Numbered from the stretch's first letter, positions 43,275-53,278 are shown. The stretch: DNA of 64,000 nt from CAVRAW01 sp963716135 (GCA_963716135.1 OY970289.1:2356001-2420000), one strand, 5' to 3'. Notes: generated by a model not told the origin, from the sequence alone. A program made the numbers and translations.

Positions 43275-46200
43275 ATGCCCGCTCCGCCGTTCGTTCATCT
43301 CCACTGCCACAGCCACTACAGCCTGCTGGATGGCGCCAGCCCGATCGATAAGCTCATCGCGCGGGCCAAGTCGCTGGGCATGAACGGCCTGGCAATTACC
43401 GATCACGGCAATCTGCACGGGGCGTTGGAGTTCTATCAGGAAGCCCGCAAGGCGGCGATCAACCCGATTTTGGGCTACGAGGCGTACGTCGCCCCGGGCA
43501 GCCGTAAAAGCCGCGACGGCGGGAACCTGAAGGAATCGAGTTATCACCTCACGCTACTTGCGCAAAACCGCACCGGGTTTCGCAACCTGGTGAAAATGGC
43601 GTCGCTGGCCTATCTGGAAGGGTTTTATTCGAAGCCGCGGATCGATCGGGAATTGCTGGAGCAATACCACGAAGGAATCATCTGCCTGAGCGGTTGTGTC
43701 TCCAGCGAATTCAGTAAGGCCCTGCTCAAGGGTGAAGATCCTGGCCGCGAGCATTTCGACGAGGCGCAAGAGATTGCCGGTTGGTTCCACAAGCTGTTCG
43801 GCGATCGATATTTCATTGAAATTCAGAACAACGGCCTGGAAATTCAGCGGCGGCAGATGGAAGGGGCCGTCGAAGTGGCCCGCCGCATGGGCATTCCGCT
43901 GGTCGCCACATCCGACGCGCACTACGTCAATCAGGAAGATTCCGACGCTCAGGATGTGCTGCTGTGCATCAACACCGGCAAGTTCCGCACCGACACGAAT
44001 CGCCTGCGGATGGAAACGAACCAGTTCCATCTGCGCAGCGGCGACGAAATGTACGCTTCGTTCCCCGGCTTTGAGGAAGCGTTGAAGCAATCGCAATTGA
44101 TCGCCGACAGCGTGAACATCGAACTGGAACTGGGCAAGCGGCACTTCCCGAACTACACGCCGCCCGAAGGCAAAACCATCGCCGACTATCTGCGCGAACT
44201 TTGCCTGCAGGGGCTGCGCGAGCGCTACAAAGATCGCCCCGACCGCTGGAATGGCGACGTGCTTGCTCCCGAAGTGCTCGACCGCCTCGGCCACGAACTC
44301 AACGTAATCAACGCGCTGGGCTTCCCGAACTACTTCTTGATCGTATGGGATTTCGTGCGTTATGCCCGCGAGAAGGGAATCCCCGCCACGGCGCGCGGCT
44401 CAGGCGTCGGCTCGCTCGTGGCGTACGCGCTATACCTCAGCCACGTTTGCCCGTTGGATTACAACCTGCTGTTCGAGCGGTTTTTGGACATGAGCCGCCG
44501 CGAGGCGCCCGATATCGACATCGATTTCTGCAAGGATCGCCGCGGCGAGGTCATCCAATACGTCAAAGACAAATACGGCGAAGAGAACGTCGCCCAGATC
44601 GGCACCTTCGGCACCTTAGCGGCGCGGGCGGCGATCCGCGACGTGGGCAGGGCGTTGGCGATTCCCATCCCGCGGCTCGATGCGGTGGTGGCGATGGTGC
44701 CCGACGTGCTATACATCACGCTCGACGAGGCTTTGAAACAAAGCGACGACCTGCGCAAGGCGTATCAATCGGACGGCGAAGTGCGCGAACTGCTCGACTT
44801 GGCCCGCAAGATTGAGGGGCTGGCGCGCAACGTGGGCACGCATGCCGCGGCGGTGGTGATCGCCGATCGGCCGCTGACGGAATACGTGCCGCTGTGCCGG
44901 GTGCAGAATAAAGACGAAATCATCACGCAATGGGCCATGGAAGACGTCGAGCGCGCGGGCCTGCTGAAGATGGATTTTCTCGGGCTGCGCAACCTGACCG
45001 TGCTCTCAAAGGCGGTCGACATCATCGAGCAGACGACCGGCAAGCGCGTCGATCCATACAAATTCCCGCTGGACGACGCGGAATCGTTCGCCCTGCTTTG
45101 CCGCGGTGAAACCAAGGGCATTTTCCAATTGGAAAGCGGCGGCATTCGCGACCTGTTGCAGAAGATGAAGCCCGATCATTTCCGCGACATCATCGCCACC
45201 AATGCGTTGTATCGCCCCGGACCGCTGGAAGGGGGCATGGTCGACGATTACGTGCAGGTGAAGCATGGCCGCAAAAAGGCGACATACCTCCATCCGGTGA
45301 TGAAAGAGATTCTTGAGGAAACGCACGGCGTGATGGTCTACCAGGAACAGGTGATGCTGATTCTCAATCGCCTGGGGGGCATCGATCTGGCCGACGCCTA
45401 CACGTGCATCAAGGCCATCAGCAAGAAGAACCTGCCGACCATCGCCAAGTTTCAGGAGGAGTTCGTCAGCGGTGCAAGAAAGCAGGGGCTCAGCGAGCGG
45501 CAGGCCGGCGAGCTGTTCGAACTGATCGCCAAGTTTGCCGGCTACGGCTTCAACAAATCGCATAGCACGGCGTACGCCTTGATCGCCTACATGACGGCGT
45601 ATCTCAAGGCGCACTACCCGCTGGAATACATGGCCGCCGTGTTGGCCGGCGACATCGACGCCCGCAATTTCAAAAAGAAAGATTCGCTGGTCGAGCACCT
45701 GGAAGATTGCCGGCGGATGGAATTAGTAGTGACGCCGCCGAACGTGAATTTGTCGGCCGCCGATTTTTCGGTGCGCGACGGCAAAATCTTGTTTGCCTTG
45801 GCAGCGATCAAAGGCTGCGGCGGCTCGGCCGGCCAGGCCATCGCGGCGGCCCGTCAAGCCGGCGGGCCGTTCAAAAGCTTGTTCGATTTCTGCGAGCGAT
45901 GCGATCCTTCGGTCGTCAATCGCACGGCGGTCGAAAGCATGATCAAAGCCGGAGCGTTCGATTCACTGCACGCCAACCGCGCGGCCACGTGGCAGTCGCT
46001 GGATCGAGCGCTGCAAGCCGGCGCATCGAAGCTGGCCGATCGCCGCGCCGGGCAAAAAGGCCTGTTCGATGCCGGCGAAGATGAATCGGCGCACGCCGCC
46101 GACCATTCGCTGCCAAACATCTCCGATTGGCCCGAGAAAGAACGCCTCGCCAACGAAAAGGAAGTGCTGGGCTACTATCTCACGAGCCATCCCTTGGCGG

Positions 46201-46856
46201 AATTCAACGAGATTCTCTCGGCGCATTGTCAGAGCATTCCCAGCCTGGCGGCCTTGCCGCCGCGAACCGAAGTGCAATTGGGCGGCATGCTTTCCTCGAT
46301 CAAATCGGCGCATGTGAAAAACCCGCGGCAGGGTTCCACGTTGACGCGCTATGCGATGTTCGATTTGGAAGATCTGGAAGGCGTGATCCGCTGCATCATC
46401 TGGCCGGAGGAATTTTCAAAGTTCAATCAATTCGTGCACGCGGATTCGATCGTGGCGCTGCGCGGCTCTGTCGATCGCCGCCCGGGAAGCGAGGAAGCCA
46501 ACGTGATCGTCAACGACTTGATGCCGCTTACGGATCTTCCCCGCCGCGCAACCAAGGGCGTGCTCGTTCGCATTTTCGAAGATTCGCACGGGCCGGCCGC
46601 CCTGGAGAAACTGCATGAGATCGTGAAGGAGTGTTCCGGCGCTTGCGAATTGCAATTGCTGCTATGCCTGGCCGACGGCGCCCGCCAGTATGCCACCAGC
46701 TCGCTGCGGGTGGATTGGACTCCCCAATTGCAGCGGCAAATCGACGAGCTGTTGGGGCCGGGAAATGTGAAAACGATCAATGCCCCAACGTCCACGCCGG
46801 CCGCCAATTCACGCAGCGGCAAAGCAAACCGCCGGCCGGCCGAGGTTTCCGGCTAA
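43275..46856 (+). CDS. dnaE: DNA polymerase III subunit alpha
   Basis: Catalytic subunit of the replicative polymerase. 1193 residues. An N-terminal PHP domain (FVHLHCHSHYSLLDGASPID, IFTDH-like AITDHGNLHGALEF) precedes the polymerase core: TARGSGVGSLVAYALYLS, and the catalytic aspartates in PDIDIDFCKDRRGEVIQYV. Then come the thumb and fingers (YQEQVMLILNRLGGIDLADA, FNKSHSTAYALIAYMTAYLK), an HhH motif, and a C-terminal OB domain (VQLGGMLSSIKSAHV). The sequence is a DnaE1 type rather than PolC. AAGGA lies just before the start. The upstream 700 bases are non-coding and repeat-rich. Confidence 0.97.
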   Translation: MPAPPFVHLHCHSHYSLLDGASPIDKLIARAKSLGMNGLAITDHGNLHGALEFYQEARKAAINPILGYEAYVAPGSRKSRDGGNLKESSYHLTLLAQNRTGFRNLVKMASLAYLEGFYSKPRIDRELLEQYHEGIICLSGCVSSEFSKALLKGEDPGREHFDEAQEIAGWFHKLFGDRYFIEIQNNGLEIQRRQMEGAVEVARRMGIPLVATSDAHYVNQEDSDAQDVLLCINTGKFRTDTNRLRMETNQFHLRSGDEMYASFPGFEEALKQSQLIADSVNIELELGKRHFPNYTPPEGKTIADYLRELCLQGLRERYKDRPDRWNGDVLAPEVLDRLGHELNVINALGFPNYFLIVWDFVRYAREKGIPATARGSGVGSLVAYALYLSHVCPLDYNLLFERFLDMSRREAPDIDIDFCKDRRGEVIQYVKDKYGEENVAQIGTFGTLAARAAIRDVGRALAIPIPRLDAVVAMVPDVLYITLDEALKQSDDLRKAYQSDGEVRELLDLARKIEGLARNVGTHAAAVVIADRPLTEYVPLCRVQNKDEIITQWAMEDVERAGLLKMDFLGLRNLTVLSKAVDIIEQTTGKRVDPYKFPLDDAESFALLCRGETKGIFQLESGGIRDLLQKMKPDHFRDIIATNALYRPGPLEGGMVDDYVQVKHGRKKATYLHPVMKEILEETHGVMVYQEQVMLILNRLGGIDLADAYTCIKAISKKNLPTIAKFQEEFVSGARKQGLSERQAGELFELIAKFAGYGFNKSHSTAYALIAYMTAYLKAHYPLEYMAAVLAGDIDARNFKKKDSLVEHLEDCRRMELVVTPPNVNLSAADFSVRDGKILFALAAIKGCGGSAGQAIAAARQAGGPFKSLFDFCERCDPSVVNRTAVESMIKAGAFDSLHANRAATWQSLDRALQAGASKLADRRAGQKGLFDAGEDESAHAADHSLPNISDWPEKERLANEKEVLGYYLTSHPLAEFNEILSAHCQSIPSLAALPPRTEVQLGGMLSSIKSAHVKNPRQGSTLTRYAMFDLEDLEGVIRCIIWPEEFSKFNQFVHADSIVALRGSVDRRPGSEEANVIVNDLMPLTDLPRRATKGVLVRIFEDSHGPAALEKLHEIVKECSGACELQLLLCLADGARQYATSSLRVDWTPQLQRQIDELLGPGNVKTINAPTSTPAANSRSGKANRRPAEVSG

Positions 46857-46957
46857 CGCGGGCCACCCCTTGCCCCTTGCTCTCCGGCGGTACACGATAA
46901 GGAAGCTGGCATGGACTGCCAATCTACCTTTAATTCGGCCGCTTAGCAGACACTCGT

Positions 46958-48373
46958 ATGCCATTGCCGCAGGTTGTGATCGTTGGCCGGCCGAACGTCG
47001 GAAAATCGAGCCTTTTCAATTGGTTGGCAGGGCGGCGGCTGGCGATCGTGGATCAGACCGCCGGCGTCACGCGCGACCGGAACATGCATCTGGTGTCCGA
47101 GAAAGATCACTTTTTCGAATTGGTCGATACCGGCGGGCTGGGTTTCGACGATCCCGACAAACTGACGCCGCAAATCGAAGAGCAGATCAACGCGGCGCTG
47201 GAAGAAGCTGCCGTAATTCTGTTCGTGGTCGATGCGCGCGACGGGCTGACGCCGTTGGATCATGAAGTCGCCAAGCGGCTGCGCTACATCGAAGCGCCGG
47301 TCATCTGCGTTGCCAACAAATGCGACGACTCGACGATCGACGGCAACGCCGATGAATTCTACAAGCTGGGGCGCGGCAAGCTGGTCCGCACCAGCCCGCT
47401 ACAAAATCGGAATCGACAGGAACTGGTTGACATGATCGTCGACCGGCTGCCGCCAGTGCTGCCCGATAACCTCGCGCCGCCGGAGCCGGAGATGAAAATG
47501 GCCATTGTCGGCCGCCGCAATGTCGGCAAAAGCACCTTCGTCAACACCCTGGCCCAGGCCGAGCGGATGATTGTGAGCGAAGTGCCGGGCACCACAAGAG
47601 ATAGCGTCGACGTGCGGTTCGAGCTGGATGGCAAAGTGTTCGTGGCCATCGACACGCCCGGGCTGAAACGCGCCCGCAGCATCAGCAGCGACGTCGATTT
47701 CTATAGCTTCCACCGCGCCCAGCGGAGCATTCGCCGGGCCGACGTGGTGCTCATGTTTTTCGATCCCACGCAGCGGATCAGCAAAGTCGACAAGCAATTG
47801 TGCGATTACATCGGGCAGCAGTACAAACCGTGCATCTTTGTCATCAATAAATGGGATCTGCAGCATCGCAGCATGCCCACGGAAAAGTGGGTGAATTATC
47901 TGCACGATACGTTTCGTGGATTGTGGCATGTGCCGATCGCATTTGTCACCGGTCAGACCGGTAAGAACGTCAAGGCGCTTTTGAACCACTCGCAAATGCT
48001 GTACAAGCAATCGCGGCAGCGAGTGGCCACGTCCGATTTGAACAAATTGCTGCGGGCGACGATCGATGCCAATCCGCCGCCGATACATCATCAGCGGCAA
48101 CCGAAGATTTATTTTGCCACGCAAGTTGGCGTGCAGCCGCCCACGATCGTGCTCTTCTGCTCCAACCCCGCCGGAATTTCGCAAACCTACCGCCGATATT
48201 TGTTGGGCGTGTTTCACGATCGGCTGCCGTATGCCGAAGTGCCGATCAAACTCTATTTGCGCCGCCGCGAGGAGCGCGACAAACCGCCGCCGGGGATTGA
48301 GCTGCCGCCGGAAACGGAGACGCCGCCGGATCGTGATGTGCCCCCCGTGGAAGATGCGGCAAGCGAAGCCTGA
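46958..48373 (+). CDS. der: Ribosome-assembly GTPase Der (EngA)
   Basis: Double-GTPase needed for 50S maturation. The first G domain shows GRPNVGKSSLFN at residues 8-19, DTGGLGFDD and ANKCD; the second shows GRRNVGKSTFVN, DTPGLKR and NKWD; a KH-like C-terminal domain follows (QPKIYFATQVGVQPPTIVLF). After that comes a nonconserved tail of about 35 residues rich in Pro/Glu (ELPPETETPPDRDVPPVEDA). 471 residues in all. It lies 100 bases after dnaE. Confidence 0.97.
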   Translation: MPLPQVVIVGRPNVGKSSLFNWLAGRRLAIVDQTAGVTRDRNMHLVSEKDHFFELVDTGGLGFDDPDKLTPQIEEQINAALEEAAVILFVVDARDGLTPLDHEVAKRLRYIEAPVICVANKCDDSTIDGNADEFYKLGRGKLVRTSPLQNRNRQELVDMIVDRLPPVLPDNLAPPEPEMKMAIVGRRNVGKSTFVNTLAQAERMIVSEVPGTTRDSVDVRFELDGKVFVAIDTPGLKRARSISSDVDFYSFHRAQRSIRRADVVLMFFDPTQRISKVDKQLCDYIGQQYKPCIFVINKWDLQHRSMPTEKWVNYLHDTFRGLWHVPIAFVTGQTGKNVKALLNHSQMLYKQSRQRVATSDLNKLLRATIDANPPPIHHQRQPKIYFATQVGVQPPTIVLFCSNPAGISQTYRRYLLGVFHDRLPYAEVPIKLYLRRREERDKPPPGIELPPETETPPDRDVPPVEDAASEA

Positions 48374-48498
48374 TCACGCGCGCATAAGTTCTTGCGCAGC
48401 CTATGGTTAAGTGATGGGGCATCGCGGCAGTTTCTTTGCTATGATTCCGCGCTTTTGCAAATCGCGGCGTGCCAATCGTCAGGGACGACCATTACGGC

Positions 48499-50823
48499 AT
48501 GATCAAGTTTCGCACTCACGTGCTCTCGGCAGCGCTCGTCGGCTGCGCGGCACTGACGCTTGTGTCCACGCAATTCTTTGCGATGGCTGAAGATGCGCCG
48601 CGCAAGCGCACCGCTTTGCTCCCGCGCAATACGCCGGCGCCGGCAACCGAGCCGATCGACTTTCACCGCGACATTCAGCCGATCTTCGTCAAGCATTGCT
48701 ATGCCTGCCATGGAGCATCGCAAGCGCGCGGCGGATTGCGATTGGATCTCCACAGCCGCGCTTTTTCAGGCGGCGACAGCGGCCCCGTGATCATCAAAAA
48801 GCACAGCGCCGACAGCCTGTTGATTCAATACGTAACCGGACAAAACGATGCCGGAATGCTCATGCCGCCGGAGGGAAAAGGGCAGCCGCTAGCTGCGGAG
48901 GAAATCGCGCTCTTGCGGCGCTGGATCGATCAGGGCGCCCCGTGGCCGAGCGTGCCGGGCGCAGCGGACGACGACTCGCCAAAGCCGGCGGACGAGGCAT
49001 CGTCGGCCGGCAAAACACCCCTCTCGGAACATTGGGCCTTTCAGCCGGTGCGGCACGTCAAGCCGCCGGTGAGCCGCGATTCGTGGGTCGACACGCCCAT
49101 CGACGCCTTTGTGCTGGCGAAGTTGCAGCAGCATCACCTCTCGCCTAACCCGGAGGCCAGTCGCATCGAATTGATCCGCCGCGTGACGTTCGATCTGATC
49201 GGGCTGCCGCCGACGCCCGAGGCCGTGCAAACGTTCCTCAACGACAAATCCGACGATGCTTATGAGCACCTGGTCGACCGTTTGCTGGAAAGCCGGCATT
49301 ACGGCGAGCGCTGGGCGCGGCATTGGCTCGATTTGGCGCGATATGCCGATTCCGACGGTTTCGAAGACGATCGCGACCGCCCGTTCGCTTACAAGTATCG
49401 CGATTACGTGATCCGCAGCTTCAACGAGGACAAGCCGTACAACCAGTTTCTGCTTGAGCAACTGGCCGGCGACGAAATCGACGGGAACAAGCCGGACAAC
49501 CTGATCGCGCTGGGATTTCTGCGCAACGGCCCGACGATCACCAACCAGCACACCGAAAAGATCCGCGTTGACGAGGTGGACGACATGGTTTCGACCACCG
49601 GCGCGGTGTGCCTGGGGATCACGATCGGCTGCGCCCGCTGCCACGATCATAAATTCGAGCCGATCACGCAACGCGATTACTATCGCCTGTTTGCCGTGTT
49701 CGACAATGTGGAAAAGGTGGACGACAACGAGATCATGCACGTGCGCGATCCGGCCACGCCGCCGCGGAAAACGCATGTGATGCTCGGCGGCGATTGCAAT
49801 CGGCCCGGCGCCGAAGTTCAGCCGGGTGTGCCCGCCGTGCTGGATAACGGCAAGGCGATGTTTCCTGCTGCCACCGCGGCGCCCAACGGCGGGGCCGGGC
49901 GGCGGCTGGCCCTGGCCGACTGGATTGTCGATCCTGAAAATCCGCTCACGGCGCGGGTCATTGTCAACCGCTTGTGGATGTATCACTTCGGCCGGGGATT
50001 GGTGAATTCGCCCAGCAATCTCGGCCTCAGCGGCGACGCCCCCACGCACCCGGAACTCTTGGATTATCTGGCCGACGAATTGGTTCGCCACGATTGGAAG
50101 CTCAAGCGATTGCAAAAGATGATCGTGATGTCGGCCACCTATCGGCAGTCCTCAGCCTACGATCCGGTCAAGGCGGGAGTGGATTCCGCGGGCGAGTGGT
50201 TCTGGCGATATCCGCTGCGCCGCTTGGAGGCCGAATCCATCCGCGACGCCATCCTGGTGGCCAGCGGCAATTTCAACGTTCACATGTTCGGCCCCGGCAT
50301 TCGGCCGAAAATCCCCGTGAGCATTGTGGCCGGCGGCAGCAAAGACAAATGGCCGCAAGTGGATCAGGAAGGACCCAACGAGTGGCGGCGCAGCTTGTAC
50401 ATCTTTGTCAAGCGATCGCTCATGGTGCCGATGCTCGAAGGCTTCGATGCTCCCAGTTCGACGCAAACGTGCGAACGCCGCATGACCACGACGGTTTCGA
50501 CCCAGGCCCTAGTGCTGATGAACGACGAATTCAGCAACCATCAGGCCGAGGCGATGGCGGCACGCGTAATTAGCGAAGTGGGGGATGACGCAAGCCGCCA
50601 GGTCGAACGGGCGTATTGGCTGGCATTGTCCCGACCGCCGACCGAGGATCAGCGCCGCACGGCGATGCGATTTGTGGAACAGCGATTCCAGGCCGGGCGG
50701 CGGCAATTGGTCGACCAGCGAGTGAGCACCGACGCCAATACCTACGATCAACTGCGGCGGCGCGCCTTGGCCGATCTGTGCCATGTTTTGTTCAACTCCA
50801 ACGAGTTTGTTTACGTGAACTGA
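48499..50823 (+). CDS. Planctomycete cytochrome-type PSCyt1/PSCyt2/PSD1 protein (DUF1549/DUF1553)
   Basis: 774 residues. A signal peptide is followed by an N-terminal PSCyt1 domain with one heme c motif (KHCYACHGASQARGGLRLDL). Next is the PSCyt2 (DUF1549) region with IDAFVLAKLQQHHLSPNPEA, RVTFDLIGLPPTPE, GERWARHWLDLARYADSDGFE and TTGAVCLGITIGCARCHDHK (a second CxxCH), then the PSD1 (DUF1553) domain with RVIVNRLWMYHFGRGLVNSPSN, MSATYRQSS and FVKRSLMVPMLEGFDAPSS. The function is unknown; these occur in large numbers in planctomycetes with a DUF1501 partner and are suspected to act on sulfated polysaccharides or in periplasmic redox. The next gene overlaps by one base (TGATG). Confidence 0.93.
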   Translation: MIKFRTHVLSAALVGCAALTLVSTQFFAMAEDAPRKRTALLPRNTPAPATEPIDFHRDIQPIFVKHCYACHGASQARGGLRLDLHSRAFSGGDSGPVIIKKHSADSLLIQYVTGQNDAGMLMPPEGKGQPLAAEEIALLRRWIDQGAPWPSVPGAADDDSPKPADEASSAGKTPLSEHWAFQPVRHVKPPVSRDSWVDTPIDAFVLAKLQQHHLSPNPEASRIELIRRVTFDLIGLPPTPEAVQTFLNDKSDDAYEHLVDRLLESRHYGERWARHWLDLARYADSDGFEDDRDRPFAYKYRDYVIRSFNEDKPYNQFLLEQLAGDEIDGNKPDNLIALGFLRNGPTITNQHTEKIRVDEVDDMVSTTGAVCLGITIGCARCHDHKFEPITQRDYYRLFAVFDNVEKVDDNEIMHVRDPATPPRKTHVMLGGDCNRPGAEVQPGVPAVLDNGKAMFPAATAAPNGGAGRRLALADWIVDPENPLTARVIVNRLWMYHFGRGLVNSPSNLGLSGDAPTHPELLDYLADELVRHDWKLKRLQKMIVMSATYRQSSAYDPVKAGVDSAGEWFWRYPLRRLEAESIRDAILVASGNFNVHMFGPGIRPKIPVSIVAGGSKDKWPQVDQEGPNEWRRSLYIFVKRSLMVPMLEGFDAPSSTQTCERRMTTTVSTQALVLMNDEFSNHQAEAMAARVISEVGDDASRQVERAYWLALSRPPTEDQRRTAMRFVEQRFQAGRRQLVDQRVSTDANTYDQLRRRALADLCHVLFNSNEFVYVN

Positions 50824-52331
50824 TGCAACATCACGATTCGCCCGACCATCGCTGCAATTTCGGACACTGGCCCACGGTGTGGAACCGCCGGGCGTTTCTG
50901 CAAACCACCGGCGCCGGCTTCGCCACGCTGGCCATGCAGTATCTGCTCGGGCGCGATTGCCTGCTGGCCTCCGATCGGTTGCCGTCGGCGAAAACTTTGC
51001 GCGGCGACGCCGTCGTGCCCTCGCATTTGAATCCGCTTTCGGCCCGCCCGCCGCACTTCGCGCCGAAGGCCAAGGCGGTGATCTTCTTGTTTTGCTACGG
51101 CGGGCCAAGCCAGGTCGATCTTTTCGATCCCAAGCCGGCATTGATCAAGTGGCACGGCCAGCCGATCCCGGTCTTCGAAAAGGACGCGGCGTTCTTTTCC
51201 GACACCAAGAACACCGCGTTCAAAAGTCCCTACAAATTCGCCAAGTACGGCCAGTCGGGCATCGACATTTCGGAGAAGTTTCCGGAGTTGGCCAAATGTG
51301 CCGACGACTTGTGCGTGATCCGCTCGATGCATTCCGAATCGAACAATCATGCGCCGGCGCTGTTTCAGATGAACACCGGATTCCTGCTGCCCGGGCGGCC
51401 GAGCTTCGGCTCGTGGGTAACGTATGGATTGGGGGCTGAAACCGATCGGCTGCCGGCCTTCGTGGTGATGTGGGATCATCGCGGCGGGCCCATCGGCGGC
51501 GCGCCGAACTGGAGTTCAGGCTTCTTGCCGCCGGCCTATCAAGGCACGCCCTTCCGCGCCACCGGCGATCCGATTGTCGATCTGAAGCCGCCGCCGGATA
51601 TCACGGCGGAGCAGGAGCAAGCCCGGCTGAAACTATTGGCGAAAATGAACGCGGAACATCTGGAAGCGCATCCCGGCGAGGAAGAGCTGACCGCGCGGAT
51701 CGCCAGCTATGAACTGGCCTTCCGGATGCAGATGAGCGCGCCGCAGGTCGTGGATATTTCAGACGAATCGCCCGACACGCAGAAGCTGTACGGATTGGAT
51801 CAAAAGCACACCGAGTATTTCGGCCGCCAATGCCTGTTGGCGCGGCGCTTGGTGGAACGCGGCGTGCGTTTCGTGCAGCTTTACTCCGGCGGCAGCACGC
51901 AACAATTGTGCTGGGACGCGCATTTGGGTTTGAAAGACAATCACGACGAGCACTGCGCCGAGACCGACCGGCCGATTTACGGACTGCTGACCGATTTGAA
52001 GCAGCGCGGGCTATTGGATTCGACGCTGGTGATTTGGGGAGGCGAATTCGGCCGATTGCCGACGAACCAGGGCACGATCGGCCGCGACCACGGCCCCAAG
52101 GGCTTCACGATGTGGCTGGCCGGCGGCGGCGTAAAGGGCGGCATGATTCACGGCGCGACCGACGAGTTTGGCTATGCCGCGGTTGAAAAGCCGGTTTCCA
52201 TTCCCGACCTGCACGCCACATGCTTGTATCTGCTGGGCTTGGATCACAAGCAGCTCACCTTCCAACACGGCGGCCGCGACATGCGCCTCACCGACACCAG
52301 CGGCGAAGTGATCCGCGATATTCTGGCATAA
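50823..52331 (+). CDS. DUF1501 family protein (alkaline-phosphatase-like fold), Tat-exported
   Basis: 502 residues. The N-terminus carries a twin-arginine-type signal (NRRAFLQTTGAGFATLAMQYLLG). The body is the DUF1501 family, an alkaline-phosphatase/sulfatase-like fold: VIFLFCYGGPSQVDLFDPKP, VIRSMHSESNNHAPALFQMNTG, WGGEFGRLPTNQGTIGRDHGP, LHATCLYLLGLDHKQLTF. The ATG overlaps the stop of the upstream PSCyt/PSD1 gene, which argues for stoichiometric co-production. Tat export suggests folding, possibly with a metal, before transport. Confidence 0.93.
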   Translation: MQHHDSPDHRCNFGHWPTVWNRRAFLQTTGAGFATLAMQYLLGRDCLLASDRLPSAKTLRGDAVVPSHLNPLSARPPHFAPKAKAVIFLFCYGGPSQVDLFDPKPALIKWHGQPIPVFEKDAAFFSDTKNTAFKSPYKFAKYGQSGIDISEKFPELAKCADDLCVIRSMHSESNNHAPALFQMNTGFLLPGRPSFGSWVTYGLGAETDRLPAFVVMWDHRGGPIGGAPNWSSGFLPPAYQGTPFRATGDPIVDLKPPPDITAEQEQARLKLLAKMNAEHLEAHPGEEELTARIASYELAFRMQMSAPQVVDISDESPDTQKLYGLDQKHTEYFGRQCLLARRLVERGVRFVQLYSGGSTQQLCWDAHLGLKDNHDEHCAETDRPIYGLLTDLKQRGLLDSTLVIWGGEFGRLPTNQGTIGRDHGPKGFTMWLAGGGVKGGMIHGATDEFGYAAVEKPVSIPDLHATCLYLLGLDHKQLTFQHGGRDMRLTDTSGEVIRDILA

Positions 52332-52358
52332 GTACTTTCACCAAGGACGATTGCTTCG

Positions 52359-52697
52359 ATGGCCGAGCAGAAACCGAAAGTGGGCTTAGAAGAGGACATT
52401 TGCATTCACATCTTCACCGTCTCGGCGGCGATGGTCGGGGTGTGTTTGACGGTGATCGGGCTGTTGCGGATCGTGATCACCCTGCAAAATGCCAACACGA
52501 TCGCCGACGATCTGCTGTGCGGAGATTCGCTTCTGTTCTTGACGTCGTGCACCTTGTCGTACTGGGCGCTGCGAACCCGTAAAGCGCGGCGGATGCACGG
52601 CATGGAGCGCATCGCCGACGGAATCTTTATCGCCGCCATGTTTTTAATGACGGCGGTTTGCCTGTTTATTACCTACACCATTGCGACGGGGAAGTGA
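52359..52697 (+). CDS. Small three-helix membrane protein, unknown function
   Basis: 112 residues with hydrophobic segments at about 20-42 (FTVSAAMVGVCLTVIGLLRIVI), 55-70 (SLLFLTSCTLSYWAL) and 85-108 (GIFIAAMFLMTAVCLFITYTIA). I do not recognise the family. It lies 27 bases after the DUF1501 gene and may be co-transcribed with it. Confidence 0.65.
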   Translation: MAEQKPKVGLEEDICIHIFTVSAAMVGVCLTVIGLLRIVITLQNANTIADDLLCGDSLLFLTSCTLSYWALRTRKARRMHGMERIADGIFIAAMFLMTAVCLFITYTIATGK

Positions 52698-52750
52698 GCC
52701 GGCCCGAGGATGCGGGGCCGGATGTCGACAATCGACAGGCCACCCCGTAG

Positions 52751-53278
52751 CTAAACAGCGGCGAGCGATTTGTCATAATCAGCCACCACAAAGCGTTTGC
52801 CTTTGGCCACGACGCGGTGCCCCTCGGCGGCTAGGCGTTTGCGCAATCGAGCGATGCCGCCGGGGTATTTGGGATTCAGTTCGCCGCCGGTTTTCAACGT
52901 GCGCCAATAGGGCGTGATTTTGCGAGTTTGATTAGCTGAGCGACGCTTCACCCTCACCCCAGCCCTCTCCCTGAGGGAGAGGGGGTTTTTCGCCGCGGAT
53001 TCCTCGGCGGCGTGCGCCGCGATCCAGGCGAAAATTCCAGTCGTGATCGGGCAGCAAACATTCACACGGTGCTTCCTCGCCAAAGCGGCACGGATTTCGT
53101 TAATCGTGATCAGCTTGCCCTTGGGCACGCGGCGCATGACGGCGTCGACTTCCTGCGGGGCGGGAACCACCATCGTGCCCCGCCCCCAACGCGCGGTCAT
53201 GCGGCCGGTGATGCGGCCGACCCTGGGCAGGCCTTTGTGGTCGGCCAATTTTTCACGCCACGATCTGCGCTTGCGCAT
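52751..53278 (-). CDS. MGMT-like (alkyltransferase-like) protein with an in-frame repeat insertion
   Basis: 175 residues of the small MGMT family: RSWREKLADHKGLPRV, VPAPQEVDAVMRRVPKGKLITINEIRAALARKH, VCCPITTGIFAWIAAHAAEE, ITPYWRTLKTGGELNPKYPGG. The methyl-accepting PCHR motif of O6-alkylguanine transferases is not present, so it may bind or flag lesions instead of repairing them, as alkyltransferase-like (ATL) proteins do. Between AAHAAEESAAK and ITPYWRTLK there is the extra stretch NPLSLRERAGVRVKRRSANQ, encoded by the palindrome at 52951-52985. Known family members have only a short loop there. Confidence 0.82.
   Translation of the reverse strand: MRKRRSWREKLADHKGLPRVGRITGRMTARWGRGTMVVPAPQEVDAVMRRVPKGKLITINEIRAALARKHRVNVCCPITTGIFAWIAAHAAEESAAKNPLSLRERAGVRVKRRSANQTRKITPYWRTLKTGGELNPKYPGGIARLRKRLAAEGHRVVAKGKRFVVADYDKSLAAV
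52951..52985 (-). repeat. CCCTCTCCC/GGGAGAGGG palindrome, in frame inside the MGMT-like gene
   Basis: CCCTCACCCCAGCCCTCTCC followed by CTGAGGGAGAGGGGG. It is the same element as at 27911 and 28395, read here in a different frame (LSLRERAGVRV instead of PLPRGEGRGEG) without breaking the gene. Confidence 0.88.

Noticed and set aside
48889..50115. 408-codon minus-strand frame opposite the PSCyt/PSD1 gene
   Set aside because: Antisense shadow without motifs or ribosome site.
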